Below, in pieces: positions 11,925 through 23,577 of a stretch of 64,000 bases of DNA. The position numbers and the translations under genes are program-made. The notes beneath the pieces are model-generated. The model saw only the letters and a program-made list of their open reading frames with translations. It ran no database searches and was not told the DNA's origin. The stretch is from Sthenelais limicola (taxonomy: Eukaryota; Annelida; Polychaeta; Phyllodocida; Sigalionidae). The stretch's first letter is position 1. Each line of letters starts with the position of its first letter. Location of the stretch: NCBI GenBank assembly GCA_942159475.1, contig OW804102.1, positions 23,688,684 to 23,752,683 on the forward strand. Direction: 5' to 3'.

Positions 11925-12330
11925 TAGCGCAGCTTTAACCCAGATGCAATAAATCTATGGTGAGTGAGCACAAAGCAATTCACAAACACATACTAAGACA
12001 TTCCTGAAGCTCAGGTAATAATTTTGACCTGACTCTGCATCTCACATGGAAACCCTTGTTAGGTCGGTAACTGAAATCAAGGCCACTTCAAAAGGGGATT
12101 TGCATAGCCGCCATTTTGAGTCTTGATTCACATGGAAATATGGGACTGATGGTACAGTGTACAATCTATAGAAACCAGGTCATGTTCAGCATGGAATATT
12201 TATCAATGCTGTAATGTTGATATCCATGTGTTACACATGTGTCCATAACAACAGTCCCCATCTTTCCCATTATGCATTTGGTTTTCATAGATCATTTACA
12301 CAACCTTTCATATTGGTAAAAACAGTCTTG
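11925..12330. repeat. Dispersed repeat R2, copy 1
   Basis: It matches 31199-31590, and part of it matches 63050-63260: GATTTGCATAGCC, TTTTGA.TCTTGATT and CATGCATTTGGTTTTCA-like strings in the same order. The first two copies may share origin with the P2/P5 block duplication; the third is far away. Confidence 0.75.
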
Positions 12331-13460
12331 TAATTAGAGTCTTCAGCTTGAATTACTAGATCTGGAATAGTGTTTTTCCTGAAGAATGAGATACATTACT
12401 TTGTGAAAATTCTCTCAATGACCTTTGTAAAAAGCCCAAAATGCCTGCAACCTTTACAAGTGATTTGTTGATTTAGCTTTCTGCAGGGTGCACAAGAGAA
12501 CTGCTTTTTCAGCCTGAGCTCCTATTGCACCTCCTATGGCTTGTGCAGTGGGAGGGAAAGTGTTATTGCTTGACCAGCTGCTTTTACTTGGAGGAACCTC
12601 GCCCACATTTATGAACATTTTGATGACACCCCTTAGGAACATATGAAAACCCCCCAACATCCTTTACTTTCACTTATTATCGCTCAATACTTTCAATTAT
12701 TATCGCTCAAAAGCACTTTTTTTCTGTATAAACATCAAAACAGCAAATTATTGATGTACATAGGTAGCAAAATTATATTTTATATTTGTTTTCATAATAG
12801 CTGAGATATATATTTAATATCCAACATTGGAAAGAGAACCCACAACTATTTTTTCCAACAGAACAGAGCTTCACCTCAAAGTGGAATATATGCATTATTG
12901 GTATGGTATTATAATGTTATTTTTATATTTTCCCAGAATCATATGTATAACATATTCTCTCTAAGAAACTTTCCATGAAATTTGCTTCCAATTGTTAGTT
13001 CAAACTTTAAATGAAACATTGTCCAGAAGGCAATGGGTAATCCCAATACATGCTGGTATCTTCCTCTTTGTACAATAGCCCACAAATATCCCCATCAACA
13101 TTTACACACAGAAAAAAAAATTCTAATAAACAAGCATGTCAACAAAATAGCATTCTTGGTAGTGTTAAGACCCTAAGTAGCTGAATAAAAGCCATTCACT
13201 GAATCATTTAAAATCAATCAAAAATCATTTACTGAATAATCAATCACCAGCAACAAACAGATATTGGCAATACTTCCTAACACTAATGTACAAGTAATGA
13301 ATACTAATATACAACAATAAATATTATTGCACCTGATTAATACAAGATAGATATGAAGGATAGAAGACTAAGTGCATTTTGACAAGAAGCATTTACAGAT
13401 GGTCATACGATGATGGAAGATAGCAATAAATCAAGTAAACCCTAAACATTAGAAGCTGGG
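12331..13460. repeat. P3 upstream block, duplicated before P7
   Basis: No gene is seen. Most of it aligns with 42250-43387 upstream of P7, including CTCCTATTGCACCTCCTATG and ACTTTCACTTATTATCG. The 40-odd bases just before the TATA box are almost identical in the two. A 68-codon minus frame at 12454-12660 falls inside this duplicated noncoding block. Confidence 0.75.
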
Positions 13461-13531
13461 TATATATAGGACTGGCAGAAACCAGACATGAAAAATATCC
13501 AGAAGCCAATCTTTTAAAAGCACAACTGAAG
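13461..13531 (+). promoter_or_regulatory. P3 promoter and noncoding first exon
   Basis: TATATATA lies at 13461-13468. The noncoding exon, about 13492-13531, ends CAACTGAAG before GTAAGT. It differs from the P1/P2/P5/P6 promoter class and matches P7. Confidence 0.75.
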
Positions 13532-13974
13532 GTAAGTGATTTCTTCTTTTTCTACATCAATTGTCAAGTACACTGTTCATACGTTTAGCTTGAATGTTGA
13601 AAATAATAATTTTAATAGTATTAAGTTAAAGTTCCAATTTGATTGTCTTTGGTAATTCAGCATCATGTTTAACTTAACATCGTAGACATGAAACTAACAA
13701 AATATGAACTAAAAATATCACAGGACACCCAAGTAAGGACATTGAATGGAAAATGAGTTTGTTCTGAGAAAGGGAAAAAATAACATCAAGATATCACATC
13801 ATTGAGTCTGAACATACTTGCAACGTCATTCCTCATATTTATAGACAGTTTAAGTTCTTCTGTGATGCGTTGAGATTATAGTGAGAACCACTAATGTTTA
13901 ATTGATGGTGTCCCTTTGATTTGATTGTAGCAATGAGTTACCAAATAAATGTTTCAATCGTACCAGATTCAGAC

Positions 13975-15511
13975 ATGATGAAGTTCATATTGGTTACACT
14001 CGCCTTGACGGTCCTGATTGTGGACTCAGCCCACTCTCAGATATGGGTAAGTCTTCATTACTAGTTGTTGGGGCTGTAATCCATCAGTCATGTCATGCGT
14101 AGGTCATCAAAAAAAAAGTTCAAAGATTTCTTTGGGTAAAACAATGGCTGACCCTTCATAGCAGTTGTCTTGAAATACTTGCATCAAATACCTGGTTCAA
14201 TTGCTGGGAGGGTGGCCTGAAAGTTGGCAGATTATATACATTTCGGGCGCACTTTTTGACGTCAGACAACAACCTCAGTGCCATCTTGTGCTAAACAAAC
14301 TTTTTCAACTAGGCTTTCCGAATATGGACCTGTAAACGACTATAACTTAGTCATAAATGGGGTAAGAAAAATTGAGACTATGGCGTTGTACTTATGAATC
14401 CACACAATTTGTTGTCCTAAAAGTGACCTGGAACCCGTTTAATGACACTTTGAGGTTCTGAATAACTATGCTGGTGGCCACAACAAAAGAATTATCTCCA
14501 AGATACCTAGAATAATATTGGCACATTTAAAAAATGCCCTCATGTTCCAACTTACTGCTGAGGACCCCAGTTTTTATTTGATATAATATGATTATGATCT
14601 ATATGGTGTTATTATTTGATGTGAAGTACATTAATATGCTGGAGCCTGTTTGCGTTATACTGTATAATAATATGCCAATATTATTATTTCTCCTCAATTG
14701 GAATAAATAAAAACAAGTATTTATAAACTGATGAACATATATATTTAATTCAGATTTTAATTTAAATCTTTCCATAGTTGAAATGAGTGGTTGTCTTAGC
14801 ATAATTTAAATCTTCATTGTTCAATGTAATTCTGGTGTTGGGCGATGTAATCTTAATTGTTTGTATTACACTTTGGTGATGTAAATGCCTAGAGTGTGTA
14901 GACTTATACAAACTTGATTTAACTTATGTCATGGTTTACTATCTCATCATGAATGCATACTGTTTTTTACAGACTAACAGGATCAGGAGTTCTGCTAACA
15001 GATTGGAGGAAGGCAATGAGGTAATTTTAGTAGCATTCAAGAATACAATTTATCTATTTGCATTTTTTAGCAGGACTAGATCACCTCAATGGTGGTCTTC
15101 CTCTAGTACCTTAGGCGATGAGGTGAACTCTGCTGTTACCTGATCCTCTTTAGTACATTTGCATAATACTGCAATTAATTACCTTCATGAGGGTAATTAG
15201 AGTCATTAAAATCAATAGTTAATATAGGTCATTAACTATAATGTGGTTAATCACTATCATGTCATGATTGCATAATATGATATACCAGTAATGACAACAT
15301 AAAGTTATGTTAGTTTCAGGAGACAGTGAAGGAGATTTTGAAGCAACTACCAGATATATTCAGGACCTTGAAAGAAGACAGCCCAATAATCCAAATTTGT
15401 CGTGCATTGGCTACAGAAAGACATAACAGCAATCTGGGCTATGTAGAATCATCCAAGCAAGCTGAATCAAAACGTGACCAAGAGCCAGAGACTGGTTGCC
15501 GTGGATGCTAG
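13975..15511 (+). CDS. P3: small secreted precursor, type 1
   Basis: Coding exons are 13975-14046, 14973-15020 and 15320-15511, all phase 0, giving about 103 residues. The signal peptide starts MMKFILVTLALTVLIVDS. Exon 2 reads TNRIRSSANRLEEGNE. Exon 3 (ETVKEILKQLPDIFRTL...) has one Cys in IIQICRAL, then ESKR and an 11-residue tail ending CRGC (C-x2-C). Start choice: an in-frame ATG at 13933 in the same exon would add 14 residues before the signal core, so MMKF is preferred. A disulfide within the tail is plausible but unproven. No known family recognised. Confidence 0.75.
15068..15125 (-). mobile_element. SINE relic in P3 intron 2
   Basis: This is the same SINE fragment, in the same place just after exon 2, as in P1 (3889-3960). 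It was inserted before P1 and P3 separated. P7 lacks it. Confidence 0.6.
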
Positions 15512-15628
15512 ATGCCTGCAGGGGGTAGCCCGATGCAATTTTGAGGGACGTCGTGAGAAAATACACAATTTGCCTTCAATTCTAGTTATGCAAGTTTAAC
15601 ATAACAACTATACTCCACACACAGAACC

Positions 15629-15634
15629 AATAAA
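15629..15634 (+). terminator. P3 polyadenylation signal
   Basis: AATAAA lies about 120 bases past the stop, in a flank homologous to that of P1. Confidence 0.7.
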
Positions 15635-15639
15635 TCACT

Positions 15640-16533
15640 TGAAAACTGCTATCCAGCTTGTCGTCTTTTCTGACCATATCTATGATCTTCCTTAATGTCT
15701 AGATTATAGTAAACCAGGTATATCAAAGAATATGTCAATGAAGAGAAGAGGTAATGCTCTTATAGATAAATCAATTATATTCGAAATTGTGTATTGCTGT
15801 TCATTTTGGACATTCTTACTGTACATGATATTCATTGTAACAGGCAGGTCTGCGATGTGCAGATGTTCCTAGTATGCCCTATTAAATTGTCAAGTTGTAT
15901 CATAGTCAAAATTAATCAAATTAAATGGCAGTAATATAAATTATCACTATAATTAACCCTTAATCCAACTTACTTCACCTTTCCATACCCACCAATGTGT
16001 TTGAACTGCTTATGAGCCACCAGCTGGTATGCGTGTTATAAAAATGTGTATAATAATAATAGTAATAATAATAAGCAATTATAAACTTCTCAGCATTGTT
16101 TCACCAGCATATATAATAATAATAATTAATCCTAAACTTCTTAGCATTGTGTCACCAAGATATGGTGTAGGTCTATCATATATATCTATCAAAATTCTGA
16201 TGTCAAAATTCCAATTTGTTATTTTCTTAAATGTTTAACTCTTAATAATACTTTGTTTTGTTTTATTTTCATTAATTGTTTAACTGCTTTCTCAAAGACA
16301 TTTGATATGTGATTTATTTAGTAATTGAGAATCGTGGACAGGCATACAAGCGAATAAAATGGTTTCCCTTTAAAAATTACTCTAACAATACAGGCTTATT
16401 CCCTGTTGCCAGGAGTGAAGAACCTCCCACTTTGATTACAAATGAAACACATCACTTTATTAAGGAGAACACAACTGTCCAAAATCATCTTATGAACAAA
16501 ATAGATAATAATTATATTTCCTCCGTGTTAAGC
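15640..16533. other. P3-P4 spacer with AT-rich microsatellite
   Basis: It is homologous to the P1-P2 spacer. ATA/AAT repeats lie at about 16048-16130 with a local duplication of a CTTCTCAGCATTG-like segment. The piece 16441-16525 matches 5641-5715 upstream of P2. No gene is seen apart from the P4 remnant that follows. Confidence 0.6.
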
Positions 16534-17564
16534 TATATCATGCTCACAATCATGATTGTGAATTCAGTCACCTCTCACCTAATTGTTGTAAGTTTATGCT
16601 AGAACTAATTGATTAGGAACACAGATATTCAACTCATCACTTGATTCTGAATCAAATTCTCCAAACTAGGGTTTAAATTACATGCTAACTTGCGAGAATG
16701 CGAAAATGCTGAGTATTAGACACAAGTCATTGCCTTGTCATTTGTTTTATATTGTAATGAATGAAGCTAACAAGTTATTTGACTAATTAAATGTTCCTAA
16801 ATTAACCTAAAATAGAAGAATTTAAGGCTATATCATTTTTTTTGACTATTTCCCTGTTAAAATATTGCTTTCTCCGGTTTACAAGCTGATGGAATTCATT
16901 CCTAATCCAATATCATGCCGAATCATAAGGAATTCCTGTGATATCCAAGACAGTTGCACAGAATAGGAAAGGGAGCAGGACTCTTTACTTACTATCACAA
17001 GTATTAAATTAATATGTAAAATCTATTTGGCTAGGATGGGGTGCATGATGGTTGGCACAAAATAGGCAGAACAATTTACTTACCATCCCATATAGCTGGG
17101 AATGTAGTACTTAAGTTCATATGTAAAGTCAATTTCACTAGGATGGAGTGAAGGATGGGTATATTGAGCCCACAGCAAAAAGGAGTCAGTTGGAGCAAGA
17201 CAAGTGTATTGCCAATGTAACTTAGAGCTTATTATAGAACTCATCATATTGTTGTTATGAGACACTACGCATTTTGGAAGGTGTTACAGATCGCAAGTAT
17301 AAAGTTAAAGGTCATAATGTAATGTGTTGAAATTGTCATCTGCTCAGTTTGGAGAAATCAAGCACAATGATAATGATATCTGCATTAATGATGGTATTGA
17401 TATAGTTTCAGGAGACAGTGAAGAGAGCCAAAGACAAACTAGCAGATGAATTCATGGCATCCGATAAAGACAGCCATAAATTTCAAGGAGTAATGGAGGA
17501 GACTAATCATTCCCTCATGGTTTCACCTGCTAGACATGTGTCCCCGATGAACCAATGGTTTTAA
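16534..17564 (+). pseudogene. P4: type 2 copy without promoter and signal start
   Basis: Relic exons are 16534-16587 (second half of the signal exon), 17142-17216 (D..TAKRSQ..CIAN) and 17412-17564 (ETVKRAKDKLADEFMAS...). Sequence matching the region far upstream of P2 (5641-5715) joins directly to the middle of the signal exon. One deletion thus removed the promoter, the noncoding exon and the start of the signal peptide. The exon 2 donor is weakened to AAT/GTAACT. Exon 3 reads to a stop at 17562, longer than in other type 2 genes because the usual stop region is out of frame. An in-frame ATG remains at 16540, but no TATA box is seen nearby. Confidence 0.65.
17033..17080 (+). repeat. Partial duplicate of type 2 exon 2 start
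   Basis: CTAGGATGGGGTGCATGATG resembles the acceptor and first bases of the P4 exon 2 at 17138, so about 105 bases of exon border and intron were duplicated locally. Confidence 0.45.
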
Positions 17565-18975
17565 CTTTGGCCTAGACATGCAGCTCCTCGCAATGCTTTA
17601 CAGTAAATAATATTTGTCTTAAACAAATGCACCAACAAATTCACCAACTATATTGATATGAGGAGGGCTAGTCTTTCTCAAGTCAGGCATCACTCTAGCT
17701 AGTTCTGACTTACGATGGAGACGGAGACGGAGACTGTAAAGTTTGTTCATCATGTCAAGACATCTATGTCCATATTAGCTTAGTATTTTCGTACACCTTC
17801 ATCCCCACTGATGACTGGATTATTCTAATACGTGTAGTAATTGTTAACTGTAACTTAAAGAAATCAACCACTGTTCAACAGGGGAAAAAAGGAAAATAAC
17901 ATTTTGTTTAAACTTTGCCTTGTGAAAGAACATGGTTAAGTCAATCCAAAAAGCCAATAAAAACAATATGTCACCAGCTTAGTTTTCATTTCAGGGAGTC
18001 CTGAAATTTATGCTTGTTCACTATAGAAGTCCATGGGAAAGGGACAATTTTTTTCAGTTTTTTCAGTAGAGAAAAAAAAAGGGAAAATATTTTTTTCCTT
18101 AAAAATCTCTATACATAGCTCACATATTGCTTTACCCTTACAAACACCTGCTTTTTAAAAAGGTTATTTAGCTGAATTTGCATCCCGATGAGTTAAGAAC
18201 AGGAATACTGAACATTTTTAAATCTAAAAAATATCTTTCATCTTTCCATTTTCCCCAGACTTCAATATTAAAACTTGTGTGGTCCCTAAAATGAAAAAGA
18301 TATATGGTGCGATCCATTTCTTTTTGCTCTTTGATATCACCCAATCAAGCTCTTTCTCAAGACAAAGTTTGAAAAAAATATTGCGACTCACATTGTGACT
18401 TTTCCATGCATTAGTTCCTTGAACTCCCACCCGCAGCAGTGCATATGACAGTGGTTTATCTCTTTAACAAACTCTAAAACCTTTGTGATAGACATGACTC
18501 ACTAGCAGGAGAGCCCACTCGAAGCAGGAGTTATGATGCCCCTTTCACCTATTGGACCTACATTAAACAACAACTACCATTAAATGAAATAATTGTTAGG
18601 TGATTTTATATTAAGTCTGTACGCAATGTCTTCAAGATCTTATTTCCGGAAGAGCTGAAGTTATCATAACAAGTCTTTTGTCTGGAAGGCTAGTAAAAGT
18701 AAAGAACCCTGTGAGGATATAGATCTTTAGTTAATTTTGTAAGTGTGTTGATAGGCGAGGGTGGGTTGGCCTCAAAGCTGATCAGTGGTCCAGTGTCTTG
18801 GAGCATTTCTAGATAGCTTATATAGTGCCTGGCATCCATAAGTAATTCGCCAGGTGAAACTATGACATAGGGGTGTGTAATGACCAGCCCTGCATTTCCA
18901 TGCTTTCCCTCTTTGTTCTTATATACATATTAATTTGGCCACATGATTGATCAGATGCGGTCTGAGTTCTTTTGA
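17565..18975. other. P4 downstream flank and spacer
   Basis: The first ~300 bases align with the flank downstream of P5 (about 29280-29500). The rest shows nothing I recognise. Confidence 0.45.
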
Positions 18976-21900
18976 ACATAACTGGGTCAGTTTTTTCAAG
19001 TGTGCTATTTTGCCAAAATAATGCATTGTCATCGATATTTTCTTTAATAGTTCATAGGAAACTCATGATCTTAGTGCCATTTGATTCGTCTCACCCCACT
19101 CTTTCATTCCAACTATACTTTAATAAACTTTTGATTAATATTTACACCTCAAAAATGTCAAAAACAAAATTTTTTCCTCATTTTTCCAATCAAATAAATA
19201 TTAACCATCATATCAAATGTGTGGCATATGTTCTAGACATTAATAATTCATATCAATTTACTTATATTGGATAGTCCTGTATCTAAAGTGTCTCCCCAAT
19301 TTGTTTTTTACTTAATATTAATGAACCACCTCACACCGGATCAATTTAAATAATTCCAACCATAAATCTCACGTAGGATGACCCATTTTTATACCCAGTC
19401 GCAATAATAGTTATATTTCTTGAAAAATCATGAAACTACCCTAATACACTCTTGTATATATATGCTTCATCGTATACTAAAATTTAAATGTTCTAGTTTG
19501 TCAACTTTCGCCTGTACATTACCTTAATGTTTAAAACCCATTTTTCCAACAAGAAGGGACCTCTTACGTGAGTAATTCATAATTAGTCATAATTATTCCA
19601 GTAATAAATGAAAAATATTCATACATGCATCCCCTAATCCCTCTAGCCCCTACATTCACACAACCATCATTTCATTTTAAAAAATGTACTTATTATCCAC
19701 AGAAATACCAATCTTGCTAAATATTTAAAATTCTCACGTACATGTCCCACCAAAATATGGAGGTATATTCACTGCAAATATTACATTGCAGACACAGTTT
19801 TGATATGATATGATTAAGAGAAGTGTATGGAATCCATTTAAAACTATTTGCAATTATTGATACCTTTTGACCGGCACTGGTCAAATTTGATCTGCTTGAT
19901 CTCTTGAGATATTATGGTGGAAATAATAATTCTCACGTAAGAGGTCCCTGTTAGAACGTAACAGAATAAAAGCCTTGGCCATCTATCACATCATAATGTT
20001 TCATTGTTTAAAATGTATTTCTAATATCCTAACACAGGTACAAAATATATTACATTGATTCCACTTTCGGGGAACATTTACCTTTGGCCCATTTTGATGA
20101 TAAATAATAAATCTCACGTGCAAGGTCCCTATTGGCAGGTAGCACCATAAAGCCATTTTGTTCTTTCAAAATTTATTCTATTGTTGATTTAAATAGATTT
20201 CTAGACACATACACACCTATACGTTATAGATTAGTTCAATTCCACTTAGGTACAAATATATTTTTGGTTTATTTTGTAGAAAGGAGATAAATCTCACGTA
20301 CAAGTCCCTATTTTGAAGTGGAGTATTTGGTCTTTCTTCATCATCAAACTATGTTGTATTGTTGTTTTAAACGAATTCTAAGCTTTGGACACATATACAT
20401 AATATATAAGATCGATTTCATTTGGGAAAAAACATAATCTGTAGTTTGATAGAGTGAAAAGACCTTATTGAACTTTCAGCCAGTAGGGACCTTGTACGTG
20501 AGATTTATCCCTTTAATACAAAACTGACCAAAAATATTTCTTTTTGCAAGTGAAATCGATTTCATATATAATGTGTATGTGGCCAAAGCTAATAATTCAT
20601 TCAAAACAACCATGTAACTTAGTTTAATAGAGAACAAATGCCTAATATGCCATTTTGAAATAGGGACCTTGCACGTGAGATTTATCACTTTCCTGAAAAA
20701 TAAATTAAAATTATATTTCTACCAAAGTGTAATTGATTTGATATATAACGTATAGTTGTCTGTGTATCAGAAATCCATTCAAAACAAGAGTAAAATGTAG
20801 TTTGATATGAAAAAGGTGTTATTATGCTTACTGCCAGTAGGGACCTCTTACGTGAGATTCATGATTTTTCTTCAAAATTGACACAAAATATAGCTCTCTC
20901 CTTGTGGAATCGATCTAATTATAAAATGACCATGTGTCCAACAGTTAGAATTCATTTGAAATAACAATACACCATAGTTTGATAATGAAAAATGCCTAAT
21001 TTGCTACTTCCATATAGGGACGTCTTATGTTAGAATTATCCCTTTTTCTTCAAAATAAACAAAAAATATATTTTTACCCAAGTGGAATCGATGTAATATA
21101 TATTCTACATGTGTCAGAGGTCCAAGTAAAACAACAGTAACATGTAGTTAATTAGAGCAGAATGCCCTTATTATACTACCTGCCAGTAGGGACCTCTTAC
21201 GTGAGATTTATCACTTTTCTACAAAATTGACCATAATATATGTTTTAAATGGATTTCTAGGCCCTGGACATGCGTCTGTTTCATATTAGAACATTTTCAC
21301 TTGGGCAAATTATTTATTTTTGGTTCATTTTGTAGAATAGGGATATTTCTCATGGTGTGATATTTAACTTTTTTTTTAAAATCGAGTGAAAAATGGTAGA
21401 TTTGCATATTTCCTCACTTTATTTGCTTGATTAACATTAGGTGATGGAACTTTAGCCTTTTATGTGATATTGGAGTTGCTAAAGATGCAACAACGAGATT
21501 ATTAGCATATACAAATAAATGTTGGAAATTTTATGTGAAATTCGTAAGAGGTCCCTATTTAAATAAGTTTCTCCATAGCCTGATGAAGGGCATGGACATT
21601 TCATACCCAAAATAATGTCTTCAACTGATGGCAATCGATGTGAGGAAGTGTGTTTGTAATAATGGAACAGAAACTATGCATATTAAGTCTGTGATGTGAT
21701 TTGTAAAGGAAGAGATAAAAGAATTCATGAAATTGATGTAAAAATCAATGAAAACGGATTATTATGTATTATTGCCATACTGCACAGACATTGCATAGAG
21801 TTTTAAAGATTTAGGATCCCATGATAAGTGTCATAAACGATAAATGACCGAATGTTCTCACATTTTGGTCAATAATTTTGATTAAAATCATGAGTTTACA

Positions 21901-22139
21901 TTTTTCCAACTTAAAGAGGGACATGGTACGTGAGAATTTCAGGGAGGTCATATTTAATGGGTCATGAAGAGGCCAACCCCTGGTCGGATTTTGTTGGAAT
22001 AAAGTTTTCCTGAAATCTTAGAACCAGAATATGGCGATTTGATAGAGAAAAGATGAACTCTGTTTGATTTAATTTTGACCATTACCCAAGCTCCATGAAT
22101 TTGAAAACAGCACACTTGAAAAAACTGACCCAACTATGT
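18976..22139. mobile_element. Foldback-like element of ~178 bp repeats
   Basis: The end sequences at 18976-19012 and 22103-22139 are inverted copies (33 of 37 bases match; core GGGTCAGTTTTTTCAAGTGT). Between them a core of the form TCTCACGTA..AGGTCCCT recurs 13 times: 19367, 19555, 19732, 19931, 20112, 20292, 20485, 20662, 20839, 21016, 21188, 21541 and 21917. Steps are 172-199 bases, and the last two are about double. Cores at 19732-20292 face one way and those at 20485-21188 the other. This resembles FB/TU foldback elements. No transposase frame is present. Confidence 0.7.
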
Positions 22140-22828
22140 CCCTCTCTTACCTTACAGCAATGAACAGCTTTAGGCATCCTCAAATATCTAGAATTGTCCC
22201 TTCTTCGGAACTATTAGGATAGGAAGTAAGAAAAATGACCATATAGAGTTAAATTCGTATTGTTTGAGTAACTAATAGATATCAGCAGCTGGTGTATTAG
22301 GTCATTACACGAGGGGAACCAGTCAAACATGAATTAAGCCTATATTATCATCTCCTGTGACCCTGGAAAATCTTCCCAAATCTACGTATTGTTCACCTAT
22401 AGTACTGAAGTAAACAGTGACTTGCTGCTCCTCATTGATATAAATAGTCAACATGCACTTGAAGCAGAATCTAAAATGAGAGCAGTTGAGATAACCATTA
22501 TACATAGAATTTCAATGTCACAAATATATATCTGCCCATTTATAAAGCCCTGTAGTAACATCAATAGGGCCAAATCGTACATTATTGTGGTCAAATGTCA
22601 TTCTGATATTCATTCAACAGATGACATTGTGTGAATTACACTGTTCTCAGTATAGGCTGACTTTAACAAATCGTACAAAATCCTACTAAAAATAGTAATA
22701 TCATTGGGATAATGCACTCACATTATGTAATGGATTACTGCCCGTCAGCCCATTATCTCGATATGTAAATGATCACCAGTGATTGTAGCATTCATTTTAC
22801 CATGTACTTGCCGGTCTAAAATTTAACT
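22140..22828. other. No recognisable gene
   Basis: Two overlapping opposite frames of 60-81 codons near 22323-22634 show no splice context or homology. Confidence 0.4.
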
Positions 22829-23577
22829 AATGTAATGAATGCTGACCTTGAAAAGTTCCACAATTGGTCCATACAAAGTAAAATCTTGGTTAACACTAGT
22901 AAAACCAAATCGATGCTATTTGGCAGGAGGAAAAACAATACTATGCAGATCTCCCTCAAAATTAACGAGAAAATCATTGAGCAAGTTCCTAACTATTTAT
23001 ATCTAGGAATCAACATCGATAGCAGACTAAATTTTCTAGAGCAGGCTAACCAACTTACGAAATCACTGCACTACCGAATATATCAATTATCACTAGACCA
23101 AATTTAACCAAAGCAAGTGCAGTTCTACTGGTTAAAGCCAATATATTGTCCATAATAGATTATTGTGCCCCCTTTATCAGTAAATGTAATAAAAAAATGC
23201 TATCGACGATACAAAGACTCCAAAATAAAGCATTGAAAACTGCTCTCAAATGTCACCCTAGAACCCCTACTGATGAGATACATTCAATAACAAAAACAAT
23301 GAAACTTGAAAATAGGATTGACTTCCTCCTGTCCAAATTAGCATTCCTCTCAGTGACAAAACTGAGAAATTCTGATAGCCTACCAGAAACAAGAGCGACT
23401 CGTCAACATGATGCCCCAACTTTGAATATATTTATCCCTAAACGAGAATCAGATATCCAATCACTTCACTATAAAACCTGGTCATTTTGGAATAACTTAC
23501 CTGTTAGACTCCGAAATATTGAAGATGCACTGTCTTTTAAAACCCAGATTAAAAGATTTTATCTTGATAAGGGTTAA
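22829..23577 (+). pseudogene. Non-LTR retrotransposon reverse-transcriptase C-terminus
   Basis: The translation shows the end of a LINE reverse transcriptase: NTSKTKSMLF, then NYLYLGINID, then (after a frameshift near 23085) DYCAPFISKC, IQRLQNKALKTAL and SFWNNLPVRLRNIE, ending at 23577. KTKxMxF and YLYLGxxID are typical of the region after the palm domain in CR1/Jockey-like elements. It is 5'-truncated and lacks the catalytic FADD-type motif. The 3' untranslated part probably runs to the A-rich sequence at 23875-23900. Clade not assigned. Confidence 0.85.

Noticed and set aside
11770..11952. 60-codon frame behind the kappaB/TATA promoter
   Set aside because: Its last third lies in repeat R2 and the stop overlaps an AATAAA of that repeat; no homology. 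Kept only as part of the insertion.
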